A DNA stretch of 64,000 bases, from the NCBI GenBank assembly GCA_949130495.1, contig OX422207.1, forward strand, positions 706,710,456 to 706,774,455. Reading direction: 5' to 3'. Numbering within the stretch: the first letter of the stretch is position 1; every line of letters starts with the position of its first letter. Position numbers and translations under genes: made by a program. The notes below the pieces were generated by a model that ran no database searches, was not told the origin of the DNA, and saw nothing but the letters and a program-made list of their open reading frames with translations. Origin of the DNA: Sambucus nigra. Taxonomy: Eukaryota > Streptophyta > Magnoliopsida > Dipsacales > Adoxaceae. Of the stretch, positions 1 through 11,520 are shown piece by piece.

Positions 1-445
1 TCAGATCAGGAGGTTTCCATCAGGGACAGGGAGGTTTTAGGCCTAGCTAGCAGAGTCAGCATGGCCACTAAGGCCAATAGGGGCACCAGGGCCTGTAGCA
101 GTTTAGGCAGGGCTAGTAGGGCCAAGGGGGAGGTGGAAACGGCTAGCAGGGCCGAGGACAGTAGGGGAAGCTAGGGGGAACCTTTGGTGGGATGTGTTTT
201 GTATGTGGAAAGGCTGGCCACAAGTGGCATGACTATCCAGAGAGGGGAAGGACCCCCCAACAGCAGCAGTAGGGTGCTTGATAGGGGCCCCAAAGATTGA
301 TTTTTCTCGCCACCCTCCCAGCACCACCTCAGATGCCAGTATTTCCAGCTATTCCAGCAGTTTTAGTTCAACAAGGGTAACTTTAGTATGGACGGGTTTA
401 TAACCTCAGTCCGCAGTCCCATAAGCTCCACACGCGATTGAGGGT
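1..445 (+). pseudogene. gag C-terminal remnant with zinc knuckle (element A)
   Basis: This is the Gln/Gly-rich tail of a Ty3 gag, the nucleocapsid part that binds element RNA. A CCHC zinc knuckle is readable at 193-234 (C-x2-C-x4-H-x4-Y): the last Cys has become Tyr (tat), so zinc binding would be lost. The Gln-rich stretch at about 1-180 has many tag triplets where the intact relative at 26340-26480 has cag, so it is full of stops. The knuckle frame differs from the protease frame that starts at 446, so there is also a frameshift between them. Identification rests on the knuckle and on close correspondence with element E. Confidence 0.8.
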
Positions 446-3400
446 ATGTTTTCTATCCAGGGGACTATGGGGCGTATTTTATTTGATACAGGGGCCACAC
501 ATTATTTTATTGCCATGAGGTTTTCACATACTTTGGGGTTATTAGTTACAGTAGAGAATAATGTTACTTCTGTAGATTCGCCTTTGGGTAGTGGTTCACT
601 AATTCACTTTATATGTCGAGGGGTGGGTATAGAGATTTGGAGACTTACCTTACCGGTCGACATACTTGTATTAGAGATGTCCGAGTATGATGCGATCATC
701 GGCATGGATTGTTTTATTTCATATAGGTCCATCATCGATTGTTTTAGTAGGACTATTATTTTTTCCTTACCTGATGAGGAGATGATCTTGGTGGCGATGC
801 CTCATCCTGAGAGAGGATCGTCCACCCATTTGTACTATATAGAGAAGGAGGTCTCTAAGGAGGTAGTGATACCTCTTCATTCAATACCGGTGGTGAGGGA
901 ATTCACTGATGTGTTCCAAGATATTCCAGGATTTCCACCTAGCAGAGAGATAGACTTTGTTATAGATTTGACATCAGGCACTCGATCGATAGTTCATGCA
1001 CCGTACCGTATGACCCCAGCAGAGATGAGAAAGCTTTGGGATCAGATAGAGCAGCTGTTGGGATAGGGATTTATTCGTAGGAGTACTTCACCTTGGGGTG
1101 ACCCTATGTTGTTCATTAAGAAGAGAGATGAATCGTTACGGTTGTGTATTGATTTTCGATAGTTGAATAAAGTCCCGATACAGAATAAGTATCTATTGCC
1201 CCGAATCAATGACTTATTTGACCATTTGAGAGGAGTTCCATTATTCTCAAAGATTGACTTGAGGTCGGGATACCATCAGTTAAGGATCAGGGAGTAGGAT
1301 GTGTCGAAGACTGCTTTCTTGTCGAGATATAGTTCCTATGAGTTTAGGGTTATGACTTTTGGGCTAACCAAAGCCCCAGCCGTGTTTATGGACTTGATAA
1401 ACAGGGTATTCAGAGAGTTCCCGGTTCAGTTTGTTATTGTCTTCATTGATGACATTCTGATTTACTCCCAGACTGAGGAGGAGCATGCCGAAGATTTGAT
1501 GCAAGTTTTGCAGATGCTGTGCTAGCACGAGTTGTATGCAAAATATGAGAAATACAGATTTTAGCTGAAAGAGGTTCAATTTTTGGGGCACATTATTTCA
1601 AATAGAGGGATATCCGTGGACCCAGGGAAGGTGTCAGCGTTTAGGGAGTGGGTACAACCCATGACACCGATAGAAATACTTAGTTTCCTAGGCCTAGCAG
1701 AATACTACATGAGGTTCATCCGGGGGTTTTCAAAGATAGTGGGTCCATTGACTCATTTGACTCGTAAAAGGGCTCCATTTATCTTGGACGACGCCTGTCA
1801 GTTGGCTTTCGATGAGCTGAAAGACAAGTTAACTTCAGAACTAGTGTTAGAACTACCCTGGCTAGGAGTGGAGTATCTAGTCTACACAGATGCGTCCTTA
1901 CTAGGACTTGGGGGTGTGCTTCAGCAGGAGGATCAGGCTATAGCTTATGCTTCCCATAAGCTTAAGCCTCAAGAGAGAAACTACCCCACCCATGACTTGG
2001 AGTTAGCGGCAGTCGTGTTTTCACTTCAGATATGGAGGCACTATCTCTTGGGGGAGAAATTTTTCTTATTAACGGATCACAAGTCACTATAGTACCTCTT
2101 CACACAGAAAGAACTGAATATGCGTTAACGTCGGTGGATCGAATTAGTGAAGGATTATCAGTTTGAAATCCAATACCACCCAGGAAAGGGTAACGTGGTA
2201 GCGGACGCATTGAGTTGTAGGCTAGTGTACGAGAGGGCCGAGGTGTAGAAAGCAAAGTGGAAGGAATTGGGACATCAGGATGTCGTGGACCGATCATTTA
2301 TGTCTGCGATGACGGTTACGCCTCAGATTGTTACACGAGTAGTATAGGTCAGGCAGCAGATTCGTTCTGTCAAGATCAGATTAGGCAACTTTAAGCTGGC
2401 GGAGTCGAGTCTTATTCTGTGAGCTTCGAGGGCGATTTGCGCTTCAATGGGAGACTTGTTGTTCCAGAGGGGGAGGACCTTCGACATGCAGTGATGACCG
2501 AGTCAGATGGGTACCGATTTGCGATACATCCCAAAGGGGATAAAATGTACCAGGATATGAGGCGACAATACTGTTGGAGAGGAAATAAGAGAGACATCAC
2601 GGAGTTCATCTCCAAGTGTACCACTCGCCAGTTAGTGAAAGTGGACCATCAGAGACCACCAGGTTTGCTTCAGCCATTGCAGATTCCTACGTGGAAATGG
2701 GGAGGCATTTCCATAGATTTTATTACTGGGTTGCCCACTTCGCAGAGGGGGCACCATTCTATATGGGTTATTGTGGATCGATTGACGAAAGTAGCCCACT
2801 TTTTTCCCGTCAGGACAGACTATACAACGGGACAGTATGCTTAGCTATTTATTGCAGAGATAGTGAAACTGCATGGTGTGCCTCTTAATATCGTGTCGGA
2901 TAGAGACAAGGCATTTATATCTCATTTTTGGGAGAGCTTCTAGGAGGCTATTGGTACTAAGTTGCGGTTGAGTACAACGTAAGACCCGCAGACCGATGGA
3001 CAGGCTGAGCGCACTGATCAGATGCTCGTATCCTTGATTTTGGGAGAGATTGGGAGCATTATCTTCTATTGGTGGAGTTTTTTTATAACAACTCCTATCA
3101 GTTTATGATTGACATGTCCCCGTTCGAGGCATTATATGGTAGACCTTATCGTTCTCCAGCTTGTTGGCTAGAGGTGGGAGACAACAAGCTACTCAGGCCA
3201 TAGGTAATTTAGGATACGTCGAGTAGGATCGAGATGATTCGGGATCGTATACGGGTAGCCCAGGACAGATAAAAAAGCTACGCCGATATTAAGACATTCT
3301 TTCGAGAGTTTGCAGTGGGAGACCATATCTTGTTAAGAGTATCTCCGATGAAGGGAGTAATGAGATTTGAGAAGAAAGGGAAATTGGCTCCGAGATATGT

Positions 3401-3824
3401 AGGACCACTCCCTATTATAGAGAGGGTCGGACCAGTTGCTTACAGGCTTGGGTTGCTGGAGCACTTGCATCATATCCATGATGTGTTCCACATTTTGTCA
3501 CTGAGGCGGTATCTTCGGGATGAGTTGTCACACACTCACATCGTGATTGAGGAGATTGAGTTACAGCCATATAGTTCATATGAGGAAAGACCAGTGGCTA
3601 TCCTAGATCATAGTGAGAGGAGGCTAAGGTCAAACGTAGTCCCACTCGTTCAGGTGCAGTGGCAGCATCACCATGTGGAGGACTCTAATTGGGAGCGTGA
3701 CACGGATATGCACGACAAATATCCAAATTTATTTGTACCAGGTATACCTTATTTTTTTGAATTTTGGGACAAAATTCCGTTATTAGGGGGGAAGTATGTA
3801 ATACCCCATATTTTTATGATTTAA
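446..3824 (+). pseudogene. pol pseudogene: protease, RT, RNase H, integrase, chromodomain (element A)
   Basis: Protease keeps its active-site Asp-Thr-Gly at 485-493. RT keeps the FIDD catalytic motif at 1442-1453. RNase H follows at about 1870-2100 (VYTDAS motif), then integrase with its zinc-binding region at about 2490-2640 and core motifs DFITGLP and VSDRD near 2710-2905. The tail at about 3640-3730 resembles a chromodomain, which in chromoviruses directs insertion to marked chromatin. In-frame stops include 1064-1066 and others near 1160, 1294, 1523, 1561 and 2090. Frame changes lie between 2092 and 2419 and near 3030, where about 20 bases are missing relative to element E. The usual stop before the polypurine tract is lost, so the last frame reads into the LTR and ends at 3824. 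Confidence 0.88.
3785..3796 (+). other. Polypurine tract (element A)
   Basis: A purine run, agggggGaagta type, sits directly before the LTR and primes plus-strand DNA synthesis in reverse transcription. It is preceded by gaattttgggacaaaattcc, a near-palindromic motif shared with elements C, D and E just before their polypurine tracts. Confidence 0.8.
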
Positions 3825-6583
3825 ATAATTATGAGATTTATTATTATTGGGGATTAACTTAATTAAAATGTGAGAATTTAATTGTTCATTAATCCGAATT
3901 TAAAATAAATATTAACTAGCGTGCCAGGGTTAATACTTATTGATTGAATATTACTGTGTTATATGTAATATGGAACTATAGACTTCGGTAAATTGTCAAG
4001 AATAAGAAATACGACACTTTAGTAAATTTAAGTCAGATGCGTGTGTGAGTCGTATCGAGACTAAATTAATGGAATAAATATATTAATTGTTTTAGTAACT
4101 TGTATGGTCATTTCGAGTGCACCTTTGAGTAGTATACCCGGGTGTTTAGTTTGGGTCCCGGGGCAATTTTAGGCCTAACTGGCACCCCCAGGGGGCATTA
4201 TGGTAAATTATATTTTTTGGCTTAATTAATGGATGAAAATTAGGAGTTATTTTATCAGCCAAGAAAAGTCCATTAGGGTTGAGAGTTACACAAAGTAAAG
4301 AACGACCATAGAAGGTGTGAGGGAGAACCAATTTCTAAGAGGGAAGGCTCAATTACCATCACCTTGCACAACCTCTGCCACCACCGTGTATAACGGGACG
4401 AAGGGAACACACCCATACCAACAACGTCAAGAAATCAGACGACTTATTCGAGGCAAGTGTTTATTACTTGTTGTACGTTAGCAATTACCATACTCATGTT
4501 AGTATAGGGATGTAATAAACATGTTTTGGTTCATAAAAGTGATGAAAATTGAAGAATTAGGATGTATAAATTGAATCTGAGATTATTTAATTGAAACCCC
4601 CCATGTATTCAAAATAGAAATCACGTTTTGATGAACTGATATGAAGAACGAATTTGGGAAACAAGTGTTCTTGAATAAGAAATTAAAGAACTAGGGTTTT
4701 AGTGAATAATTTGGGAATTTCATAATTCTGTGATGACTCGTAATGATATAATAATGTTAGGATGTTAGAATCCATGTATGATTGTTAGAATTCGATTTGG
4801 GATTGATTGGTTGGAGTTTGGGATGTTAATTTAGAGGTTTTAGGGTTAAAAATGGTGGGAAAAAAGCTGGAATTCTGGGTAGAAGATGAAACAGTAGGTC
4901 TTGCGCGAAGTCGTTCAAGCGAGATTGCATCTCTCGCGAAGATTCTCGAGCGACACGTGGTAGTTGTTTGAACAACATGCCATCTGGTTCAAGAGATAGG
5001 GTGAAATTTCGGGAATTTTCTTAGGGGCCGTTTTGGAATTTTCCAGTGTTTACGAGTGAGAGAAATTACCGGTTAACAGAATTGAAATGAGGCAGGTCCA
5101 CGAGAAAGTATGTGAGTTTTATACTTAAATTAATTCGGACAGAAGAGTTACTTTGGAAATTACTAAAGAGTTATCGTAATTTAGTAATAAAATAAAATAC
5201 GTAATAATGAGAATGAAAATACGTATGGTACATATGCAAGAAGGTTATGAGAATACCCATAAATATTAATAGGATGTGTGGATACCTATTAATTGTTTAA
5301 TATTATGTGTACGACATACCTAGTTGCTTACTATCACGGGCGGTTGTGTAGAGACGGTCTTATCCCGGGTGACCTTCGGGGGGATATTTAACTCGTATAT
5401 CGGAACATAGTACTGTGAAGACTTATTTGTGAGTTGATAAGTCAGCTGACTATGTGAGTGTAGGTATGTGCGTGACCCATATGTGTGTTTTGTGTATATG
5501 GTTCATGGGAGACTTTCCAACCGACAATCCTTATTAGAGTACGAGATGTAACGGGACATGATAACAAAGTATTCAATGCACTACAAGTTTAGCCTTGCGG
5601 TGCTGTATTAGTATATGTGTATTACAGTGGTGAATATATAGATACTTATGTTATTCCTACTGTGAGATAATTGTAGGTTATTGGGATAGTATAGTCTTAA
5701 GTGGCGTAAGTGGTGAATACTTAACTTAGTGTGTTACCACGAGTATAAAAAGAATTTATAAATGATGGTATTAATAATGTGGAAAACTGGGAATCACGGT
5801 TTGCTACCATGAGTATAAAAATAAGTATGAATCGTAATCTAGTTAGAAGTGTTACGAATGTCTAGGTGAGAATAGATGTACGTTAGGCGTGCATAATGGA
5901 CGAGAGGTGAGATTCTCATGTGAGAGTTCGAACTAACATGCATTTGACACTTGCTTTACTGTAAATTTTAAATACTTGCTAAAACAAATATTTTTATACA
6001 CCGGGCTCTGACCCGTTTCTTGCATATCTTCTCTCTTGCTATATATATGTATTATATCAGGTGCTCAGCCATAGAGACACCAACCTTAGAGATTCGGATT
6101 GTTTGGTGTGCTGCAGCGGTTGTGGAAGCTATAGGTCTTTGCTTAGACGCCTCCATCATTTCATTTTCGTCCTGTTTAGACTTTCTATTTAGGGTACGTG
6201 TCGCCCATTCTTAGACAATTGTTTGAAATTGTATTCAGTTTATTTTCTTTTCTTTTCAGTTGGATTTACTGTTCCTATGGTACTTGATTTAGAGTTTTAA
6301 AACTGAAATGCTTTATCCAGTCTTATCTATTTCAGTTTGTGATTCAGATTTAGTATTTACATTAATTAGTTGTGGTGGATGATTGATGTTTATATTCTCG
6401 GATTAATAATTGAAAGATTATTTTACAAAGGAAAGTATTTCGACACTAGCTTAATTAATTATTCGGTGGTTAATAAGATTATTATGTTTTCGACAGTGAT
6501 GCTAAGAATGAACCAACCGAACATTTTTGTTTAAATTTTGTAAAGGACTGATCACCTGATACTTAATTGGGCGGGGTGTCACA
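3797..6583 (+). repeat. 3' LTR of element A (2787 bp)
   Basis: It begins TGTAATACCCC and ends GGGGTGTCACA, the same termini as the LTRs of elements D and E. Most of it has diverged strongly from those LTRs, but short blocks match well: around 5311-5480 (acatacct...tatcacggg...gtgcgtgaccca), 5880-5945 (gcgtgca...gagaggtgag...gtgagag) and 6480-6583 (cgacagtgatgct to the end). A GC-rich cluster of short palindromes lies at 4899-4965. Small open frames inside are not conserved and are not reported as genes. Confidence 0.88.
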
Positions 6584-6656
6584 CTTGCCCTCTTTCTTAA
6601 GTCTAGTGGGACACTCCTTAACATTGTGACCGTACCCATCACATCCAAAACACTTA
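6584..6656 (-). pseudogene. copia gag zinc-knuckle fragment (element B)
   Basis: The minus strand reads as a complete CCHC zinc knuckle, C-x2-C-x4-H-x4-C (CFGCDGYGHNVKEC), followed by a basic stretch. It is the C-terminal part of the gag found at 9333-10213: removing element C and one copy of its target duplication brings the two parts together in the same frame. It binds nucleic acid in the family. The left end is cut by the 3' LTR of element A. Confidence 0.85.
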
Positions 6657-7881
6657 TGTAACAACCCGCGTAATTTTGGGATATTTTAATTAATTTTTGG
6701 AAAATTGAGGAAAATAAAGTTTTTGATAAAATTATTTTTATTGCTCAAATATGTTGGTCTTTATTTTTAAAGGCGGGAATTTCAAATGGTTTCAAAAATG
6801 GAGTTAAAGCGGATTTCGTGAACAACAAGTAATTTTCAAGAGTTGTTTTGACTTCCAACTCTTCATTTCTTTACCTTTTTTAATGGAGTCTTTTGACTTC
6901 CAACACTTCATTTCTTTGCATTATAAAAGGAAGTCGTGGGCAACCCTTTTAACATACTTTTGGCCCAAATTTTGGCAGCAAATATATTTTATCTTCCTCT
7001 TCTTTTTATATACACATTGGCCCTTGAGATTTGTGAGTTCCAACCTTAGATTAGAGGTGTTCTTGGGGATATTTTGTTACAGGTTCTTGGAGGAGATTTT
7101 GTAGATATTTTGAGCTAATCTTGAGGATGTGATCGTTGGTTTCTCATCATGGTTTGAGGTATGGGGTTTTACACAATATGCTCCTTAATCTCGCGAGAGT
7201 TATTCCCTTTGAATTCATGTGATTATTGAACTCCCATTTGAATTGTTAAATTCATTGAAATCTGGAAAAATAATTGTTGGAATTATTTTGATTCATGTGG
7301 TATCATTATATTGTTGATGAGCACGTTGTCATGAGATTTTAATATGGCACAGATGTTGGGCACCTGCCAAAATTCCTTTTTCCCGGGCTATGTCTTGATA
7401 AAGCATATGCGGATGTGGTGAGGCCCGGTGACCCGGTTAAAGTGTTGTTGAGAAATTATATTGATAAATTCTTTGAGATTTGCATTTTGATTTGAATATT
7501 CGTACTCGTGTTGTTACGTTTTATTCATCGCTATCATATATTTGTTGAGCATCTTTCTTGTCGTATTGTGTACTTCCCCATATTTTCTTTTAGTGGCAGG
7601 TTAGCGCGGATTTTGGGGCGCTATGGAGATTGATTTTAGCGAGAATTGTTTGGGAAAGATTTGTATCATTTTGATGTATAGAGCTTTGGAGATTTGTATT
7701 TTTATTCGAGTTAGTTGTTGTATTTATTCGAGAGACTTGTTGTATTTGAAGAATTGATATTAGTGGATTTATATTATTGTGGGTATATTTAGATGCTCTA
7801 TACCTTGTTATATTGTGGATTTAGTTTAGTTTTATCGTATTAGCGCTCCGTTCTCTCTCCCCGGGCGGGCGGAGTGTTACA
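6657..7881 (+). repeat. 5' LTR of element C
   Basis: TG...CA termini and a length of 1225 bp, identical in length to the 3' copy with no indel. A good TATA box lies at 6922-6929. Both LTR copies contain a 73-77 codon open frame (6883-7104; 8317-8550), but it lies across the expected transcript start and I do not treat it as a gene. Confidence 0.93.
6922..6929 (+). promoter_or_regulatory. TATA box in 5' LTR of element C
   Basis: TATAAAAG, preserved at the same offset in the 3' LTR (8368-8375). It is the likely LTR promoter driving transcription about 30 bp downstream. Assignment is by motif and conservation only. Confidence 0.55.
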
Positions 7882-7883
7882 AA

Positions 7884-7895
7884 TGGTATCAGAGC
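7884..7895 (+). other. Primer-binding site (tRNA-iMet type), element C
   Basis: TGGTATCAGAGC two bases after the LTR end, complementary to the 3' end of plant initiator-Met tRNA, the usual primer of this class. Confidence 0.9.
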
Positions 7896-8102
7896 TTAGG
7901 TATACGACAACCCTCGGGGCTTGGGTTTTGGGTTCATTGCGTGGTTTGCAATTTTTGGAGATAGAAAATTTTAGGTGATATTCGTGATAAGTTTCGAGAT
8001 TAGAGGTGAGGAATTTATTTTTGGAGTTAATGTAGTGGCCTGATTTTGAGAGTTAGGCATTCGGCGAATTTCGAGGGCGAAATTCCATTGTTAGTGGGGA
8101 AG
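7896..8102 (+). other. Interior and polypurine tract of element C
   Basis: About 200 bases of non-coding leader joined to the pre-LTR end region. The polypurine tract is agtggggaag at about 8093-8102, directly before the 3' LTR. Leader and tail look fused by a deletion that removed all of gag-pol. Confidence 0.8.
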
Positions 8103-9327
8103 TGTAACAACCCGCGTAATTTTGGGATATTTTAATTAATTTTTAGAAAATGGAGGAAAATAAAGTTTTTGATAAAATTATTTTTATTGCTCAAATATGT
8201 TGGTCTTTATTTTTAAAGGCGGGAATTTCAAATGGTTTCAAAAATGGAGTTAAAGCGGATTTCGTGAACAACAAGTAATTTTCAAGAGTTGTTTTGACTT
8301 CCAACTCTTCATTTCTTTGCCTTATTTAAAGGAGTCTTTTGACTTCCAACACTTCATTTCTTTGCATTATAAAAGGAAGTCGTGGGCAACCCTTTTAACA
8401 TACTTTTGGCCCAAATTTTGGCAGCAAATATATATTATCTTCCTCTTCTTTTTATATACACATTGGCCCTTGATATTTGTGAGTTCCAACCTTAGATTAG
8501 AGGTGTTCTTGGGGCTATTTTGTTGCAGGTTCTTGGAGGAGATTTTGTAGATCTTTTGAGTTGATCTTGAGGATGTGATCGTTGGTTTCTTATCATGGTT
8601 TGAGGTATGGGGTTTTACACAATATGCTCCTTAATCTCGCGAGAGTTATTCCCTTTGAATTCATGTGATTATTGAACTCCTATTTGAATTGTTAAATTCG
8701 TTGAAATCTGGAAAAATAATTGTTGGAATTATTTTGATTCATGTGGTATCATTATATTGTTGATGAGCACGTTGTCATGAGATTTTAATATGGCACGGAG
8801 GTTGGGCACCCGCCAAAATTCCTGCTTCCCGGGCTATGTCTTGATAAATCATATACGGATGTGGTGAGGCCCGGTGACCCGGTTAAATTGTTTTTGAGAA
8901 GTTAAATTGATAAATTCTTTGAGATTTGCATTTTGATTTGAATATTCGTACTCGTGTTGTTACGTTTTATTCATCGCTATCATATATTTGTTGAGCATCT
9001 TTCATGTCGTATTGTGTACTTCCCCATATTTTCTTTTAGTGGCAGGTTAGCAAGGATTTTGGGGCGCTATGAAGATTGATTTTAGCGAGAATTGTTTGGG
9101 AAAGATTTGTATTATTTTGATGTATAGATCTTTGGAGATTTGTATTTTTATTCGAGTTAGTTGTTGTATTTATTCGAGAGACTTGTTGTATTTTAAGAAT
9201 TGATATTAGTGGATTTATATTATTGTGGGTTTATTTAGATGCTCTATACCTTGTTATATTGTGGATTTAGTTTAGTTTTATCGTATTAGCGCTCTGTTCT
9301 CTCTCTCCGGGCGGGCGGAGTGTTACA
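8103..9327 (+). repeat. 3' LTR of element C
   Basis: Second 1225-bp copy of the LTR at 6657-7881, including the TATA box at 8368-8375. It ends TGTTACA and is followed by the second target copy actta (9328-9332). Confidence 0.93.
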
Positions 9328-9332
9328 ACTTA

Positions 9333-10213
9333 TCCGACTCATCTCTCTTAGGCTTATCAAACTTATCCTTAGATGTGGGGTCAACTTTGTTGTTCTTGAA
9401 TTTTTCAAATTTCTTGCCATCTTTTGATTTCTTTTGAAAGTTAATATTTTTTTAAAATTTCTTTGCCAACAAAGCAACATCCTCAAAATAGGAATCGGAA
9501 TCGGAATCCGAAACATAAATTTCCTCCTTTCGGGTTTTCAAAGCAATACGCTTTTCTTTCTTAGGCACTTGCTTGGAGGTAATCATATCGATTTCATAGA
9601 TTTGTAAGTCACCTACAATCTCTTCTAGTTTCGTCGACTCTAACTTACCCAAGGAGTTTAAAATAGTCACTTTCGTATCAAACCTATTAGGAAATGACCT
9701 AAGGATTTTCTTAGTGACACGGTTGTCAGGAATTTTCTCACCTTGGTTAAACGACGAGTTGAAAATATTGTACAACCCAGCATAAAACTCATCAAAAGTC
9801 TCACTCTCTAACATCCTAATGGTCTCAAACTGTGTATGAAGATTTTGAAGTTTCGACGCCCTAACCATGCTAGTGCCCTCGTGAGTGAGTTCCAAAATAT
9901 CCCAAGTCTCTATTAATGTTTCACAAATCATAATTCTATTATATTCTTCCGATGTGACATGTGAAGAAATAACGTGCAAACCCTTAGAATTATGTTGTGA
10001 AAGTCTATGTTCAGTTTCGATCCATGACTCGACAGGCTTTAAATTAGTGGCCTCACCTAAAATAGTGACAGGGGGTGTCCAACCTTTCTCAACTGCTAGC
10101 CACACATGCTCATCAATATATTTTAATGCACTTTTCATTCTCATCTTCCAATAGGTGTAATTAGTGACATTAAAAATAGGATTTCAAAAAAGTTCATCAT
10201 TTCCAAAATTCAT
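9333..10213 (-). pseudogene. copia gag pseudogene (UBN2-type), element B
   Basis: The frame opens with ATG at 10213 but has a TGA at its tenth codon; the long open stretch runs from 10144 to 9452. An N-terminal NYTYWKMRM motif is followed by a UBN2-type capsid region (WDILELTHEGTS..., FETIRMLESETFDEF, ILRSFPNRFDTKV), typical of Ty1/copia gag, which forms the particle shell. After 9452 a TAA interrupts a Lys-rich linker, which then continues to the insertion point of element C at 9332. The zinc knuckle that should follow is at 6584-6656. Domain recognition is strong; the exact clade is uncertain. Confidence 0.85.
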
Positions 10214-10259
10214 CTTTGAAAACACACGGGATCACAAAACAAATAAATTATGTTTTCTA

Positions 10260-10271
10260 GCTCTTATACCA
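10260..10271 (-). other. Primer-binding site of element B
   Basis: On the minus strand TGGTATAAGAGC, one mismatch from the initiator-Met tRNA complement, just downstream of the LTR end at 10275. It fixes the orientation of element B. Confidence 0.75.
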
Positions 10272-10274
10272 ATT

Positions 10275-11520
10275 TGAAAAGGGGGTGGTCCTTATTCGTG
10301 TGTTTCAATTCAAACCAATTTTCACCAAAACTTATCCAACCTTTAATGTGCACTAAACCAAGTTGTAAAAAACCAATTCTTACTTTGAACCAATTTTATC
10401 TTGATTAATCTTAACCATTTATCTAGTTATTAAAGCAAGTAAAGTAAAGTAAATAATACTGACAACGCCGGATGTACGAGGAAAAAACTCAAGACGAGAA
10501 AACAACCTCAGACGGCCCAAGCCAGGCAATCACTATAAATGTGGAATTACAACGAACAGACAAAAGACTCACCAACGATTCGATCCCCACGGGTCTTGAT
10601 GCTCTTCTGATCTTCAACCACTCCTCTCACAGTGCCCATGCAGAAATTTCTTCTTCCACGATACCTGTCCAAAACACACGCATCCACGTATGTCTCGATG
10701 TCCACCGAATGGTTTTGATACGTCACGATGTCGAATAAGAAGTCCTTCTCTTTTCTTCACCGCAAAATCCAGATGTTCAAGTATAGAACAAACCTTCTTG
10801 GTGCAGAAAGATCACATAAACATATAATAATGATAACTCAGATCTTTGCAAACAACAAGGATGTGTTTAAGTTTTGAAACCTTAGAAAAACATGTGCAAA
10901 AAGGTTTACGGATTGTGAACTGTTTTTCCAGAATGCACACTTGTAAACTCTGACGAAACCACGCTTTAAATACAAAAAAATCACCGCCTCGAAAATAGTG
11001 TCGCTCGAACGAAATTGGCCTATCGTTCACGTGGCATGGCTATCTCGTTTGAACAAGCCAGCTTGTCATTTGAACGATGCACGTGTCAGTTTGACTTTTC
11101 TTTTAAACGTCTCTTCAAAAGAGATCCAATTAAGTTAAAAAAAAATTCAAGCTTATCAGAATAAAACATAGTTTAAAACATTTAAAACACTCTTAAAACA
11201 TTTTAAAACATTTTTCCTTATAAAATTACATTCTTATCTCTTATAAAAATAATTTCGAGCACCATTAATTATACGCATTCATACTTGTGTGATCTTGGAA
11301 TGCAATTAACTTGAAGACGAATAAATTTGCACTAATTAAACTTCGACATTATAAATTCTTTGAAGCTTTGCCGCATCATCTTAAATTTCTTCAATACGTC
11401 ATAGACCAAGTGGGATCGGAACAAAATAAAATCTCCTTATGACATATTACAAACATAGTTTTGTTCACGAAATTAAGTCAAAATAATACAGGGACACAAT
11501 TGAAAATTTATGTCCTTACA
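10275..11520 (-). repeat. 5' LTR of element B (1246 bp)
   Basis: Read on the minus strand it starts TGTAAGGACATAAATTTTC at 11520 and ends ...CCTTTTCA at 10275, next to the primer site. No second copy is in the window, so the ends are inferred from TG/CA termini and primer-site position. Around 10995-11095 it holds a GC-rich cluster of short palindromes (cgctcgaacga, cgttcacgtgg, cgtttgaac). Confidence 0.75.

Larger units (their letters stand above)
1..6583 (+). mobile_element. Element A: Ty3/gypsy chromovirus (Tekay-like), 3' half
   Basis: The left window edge cuts this element inside gag. What remains runs in the plus direction: the end of gag, then protease, reverse transcriptase, RNase H, integrase with a chromodomain-like tail, a polypurine tract and a 3' LTR. 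Domain order with integrase last marks it as Ty3/gypsy, and the C-terminal chromodomain-like segment points to the chromovirus branch. It carries many in-frame stops and at least two frame changes, so it is dead. Its 3' end lies inside the copia gag of element B, so A inserted after B. The base run after the LTR, cttgc at 6584-6588, is the expected target duplication, but the partner is outside the window. Confidence 0.9.
6657..9327 (+). mobile_element. Element C: complete non-coding LTR element (TRIM/LARD-like)
   Basis: Two 1225-bp LTRs, both TGTAACA...TGTTACA, flank an interior of only 221 bp. The interior has a Met-initiator-type primer site just inside the left LTR and a polypurine tract just before the right LTR, and nothing else. 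The 5-bp target duplication is perfect: actta at 6652-6656 and 9328-9332. It encodes no gag or pol, so it must be moved by proteins made elsewhere. The pre-polypurine motif (gaatttcgagggcgaaattcc) matches that of elements A, D and E, which ties it to Ty3 chromoviruses. By eye I count about three dozen substitutions between the LTRs, roughly 97% identity, so it is fairly young. Confidence 0.93.
6584..11520 (-). mobile_element. Element B: Ty1/copia element, 5' part, interrupted by C
   Basis: Read on the minus strand the order is 5' LTR (10275-11520), primer-binding site (10260-10271), gag from 10213 down to 9333, insertion of element C, then the gag zinc knuckle at 6584-6656. Element A's LTR truncates it there; pol and the 3' LTR are not in the window beside it. 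The copia assignment comes from the gag fold type (UBN2 family) and the leader. The 5-bp target copy outside the LTR would be catgc at 11521-11525, with no partner visible. Confidence 0.82.

Noticed and set aside
6883..8550. Conserved 73-77 codon open frame in both LTRs of element C
   Set aside because: The two copies are LTR duplicates, so conservation is automatic; the frame spans the expected promoter/start region and matches no family I know.
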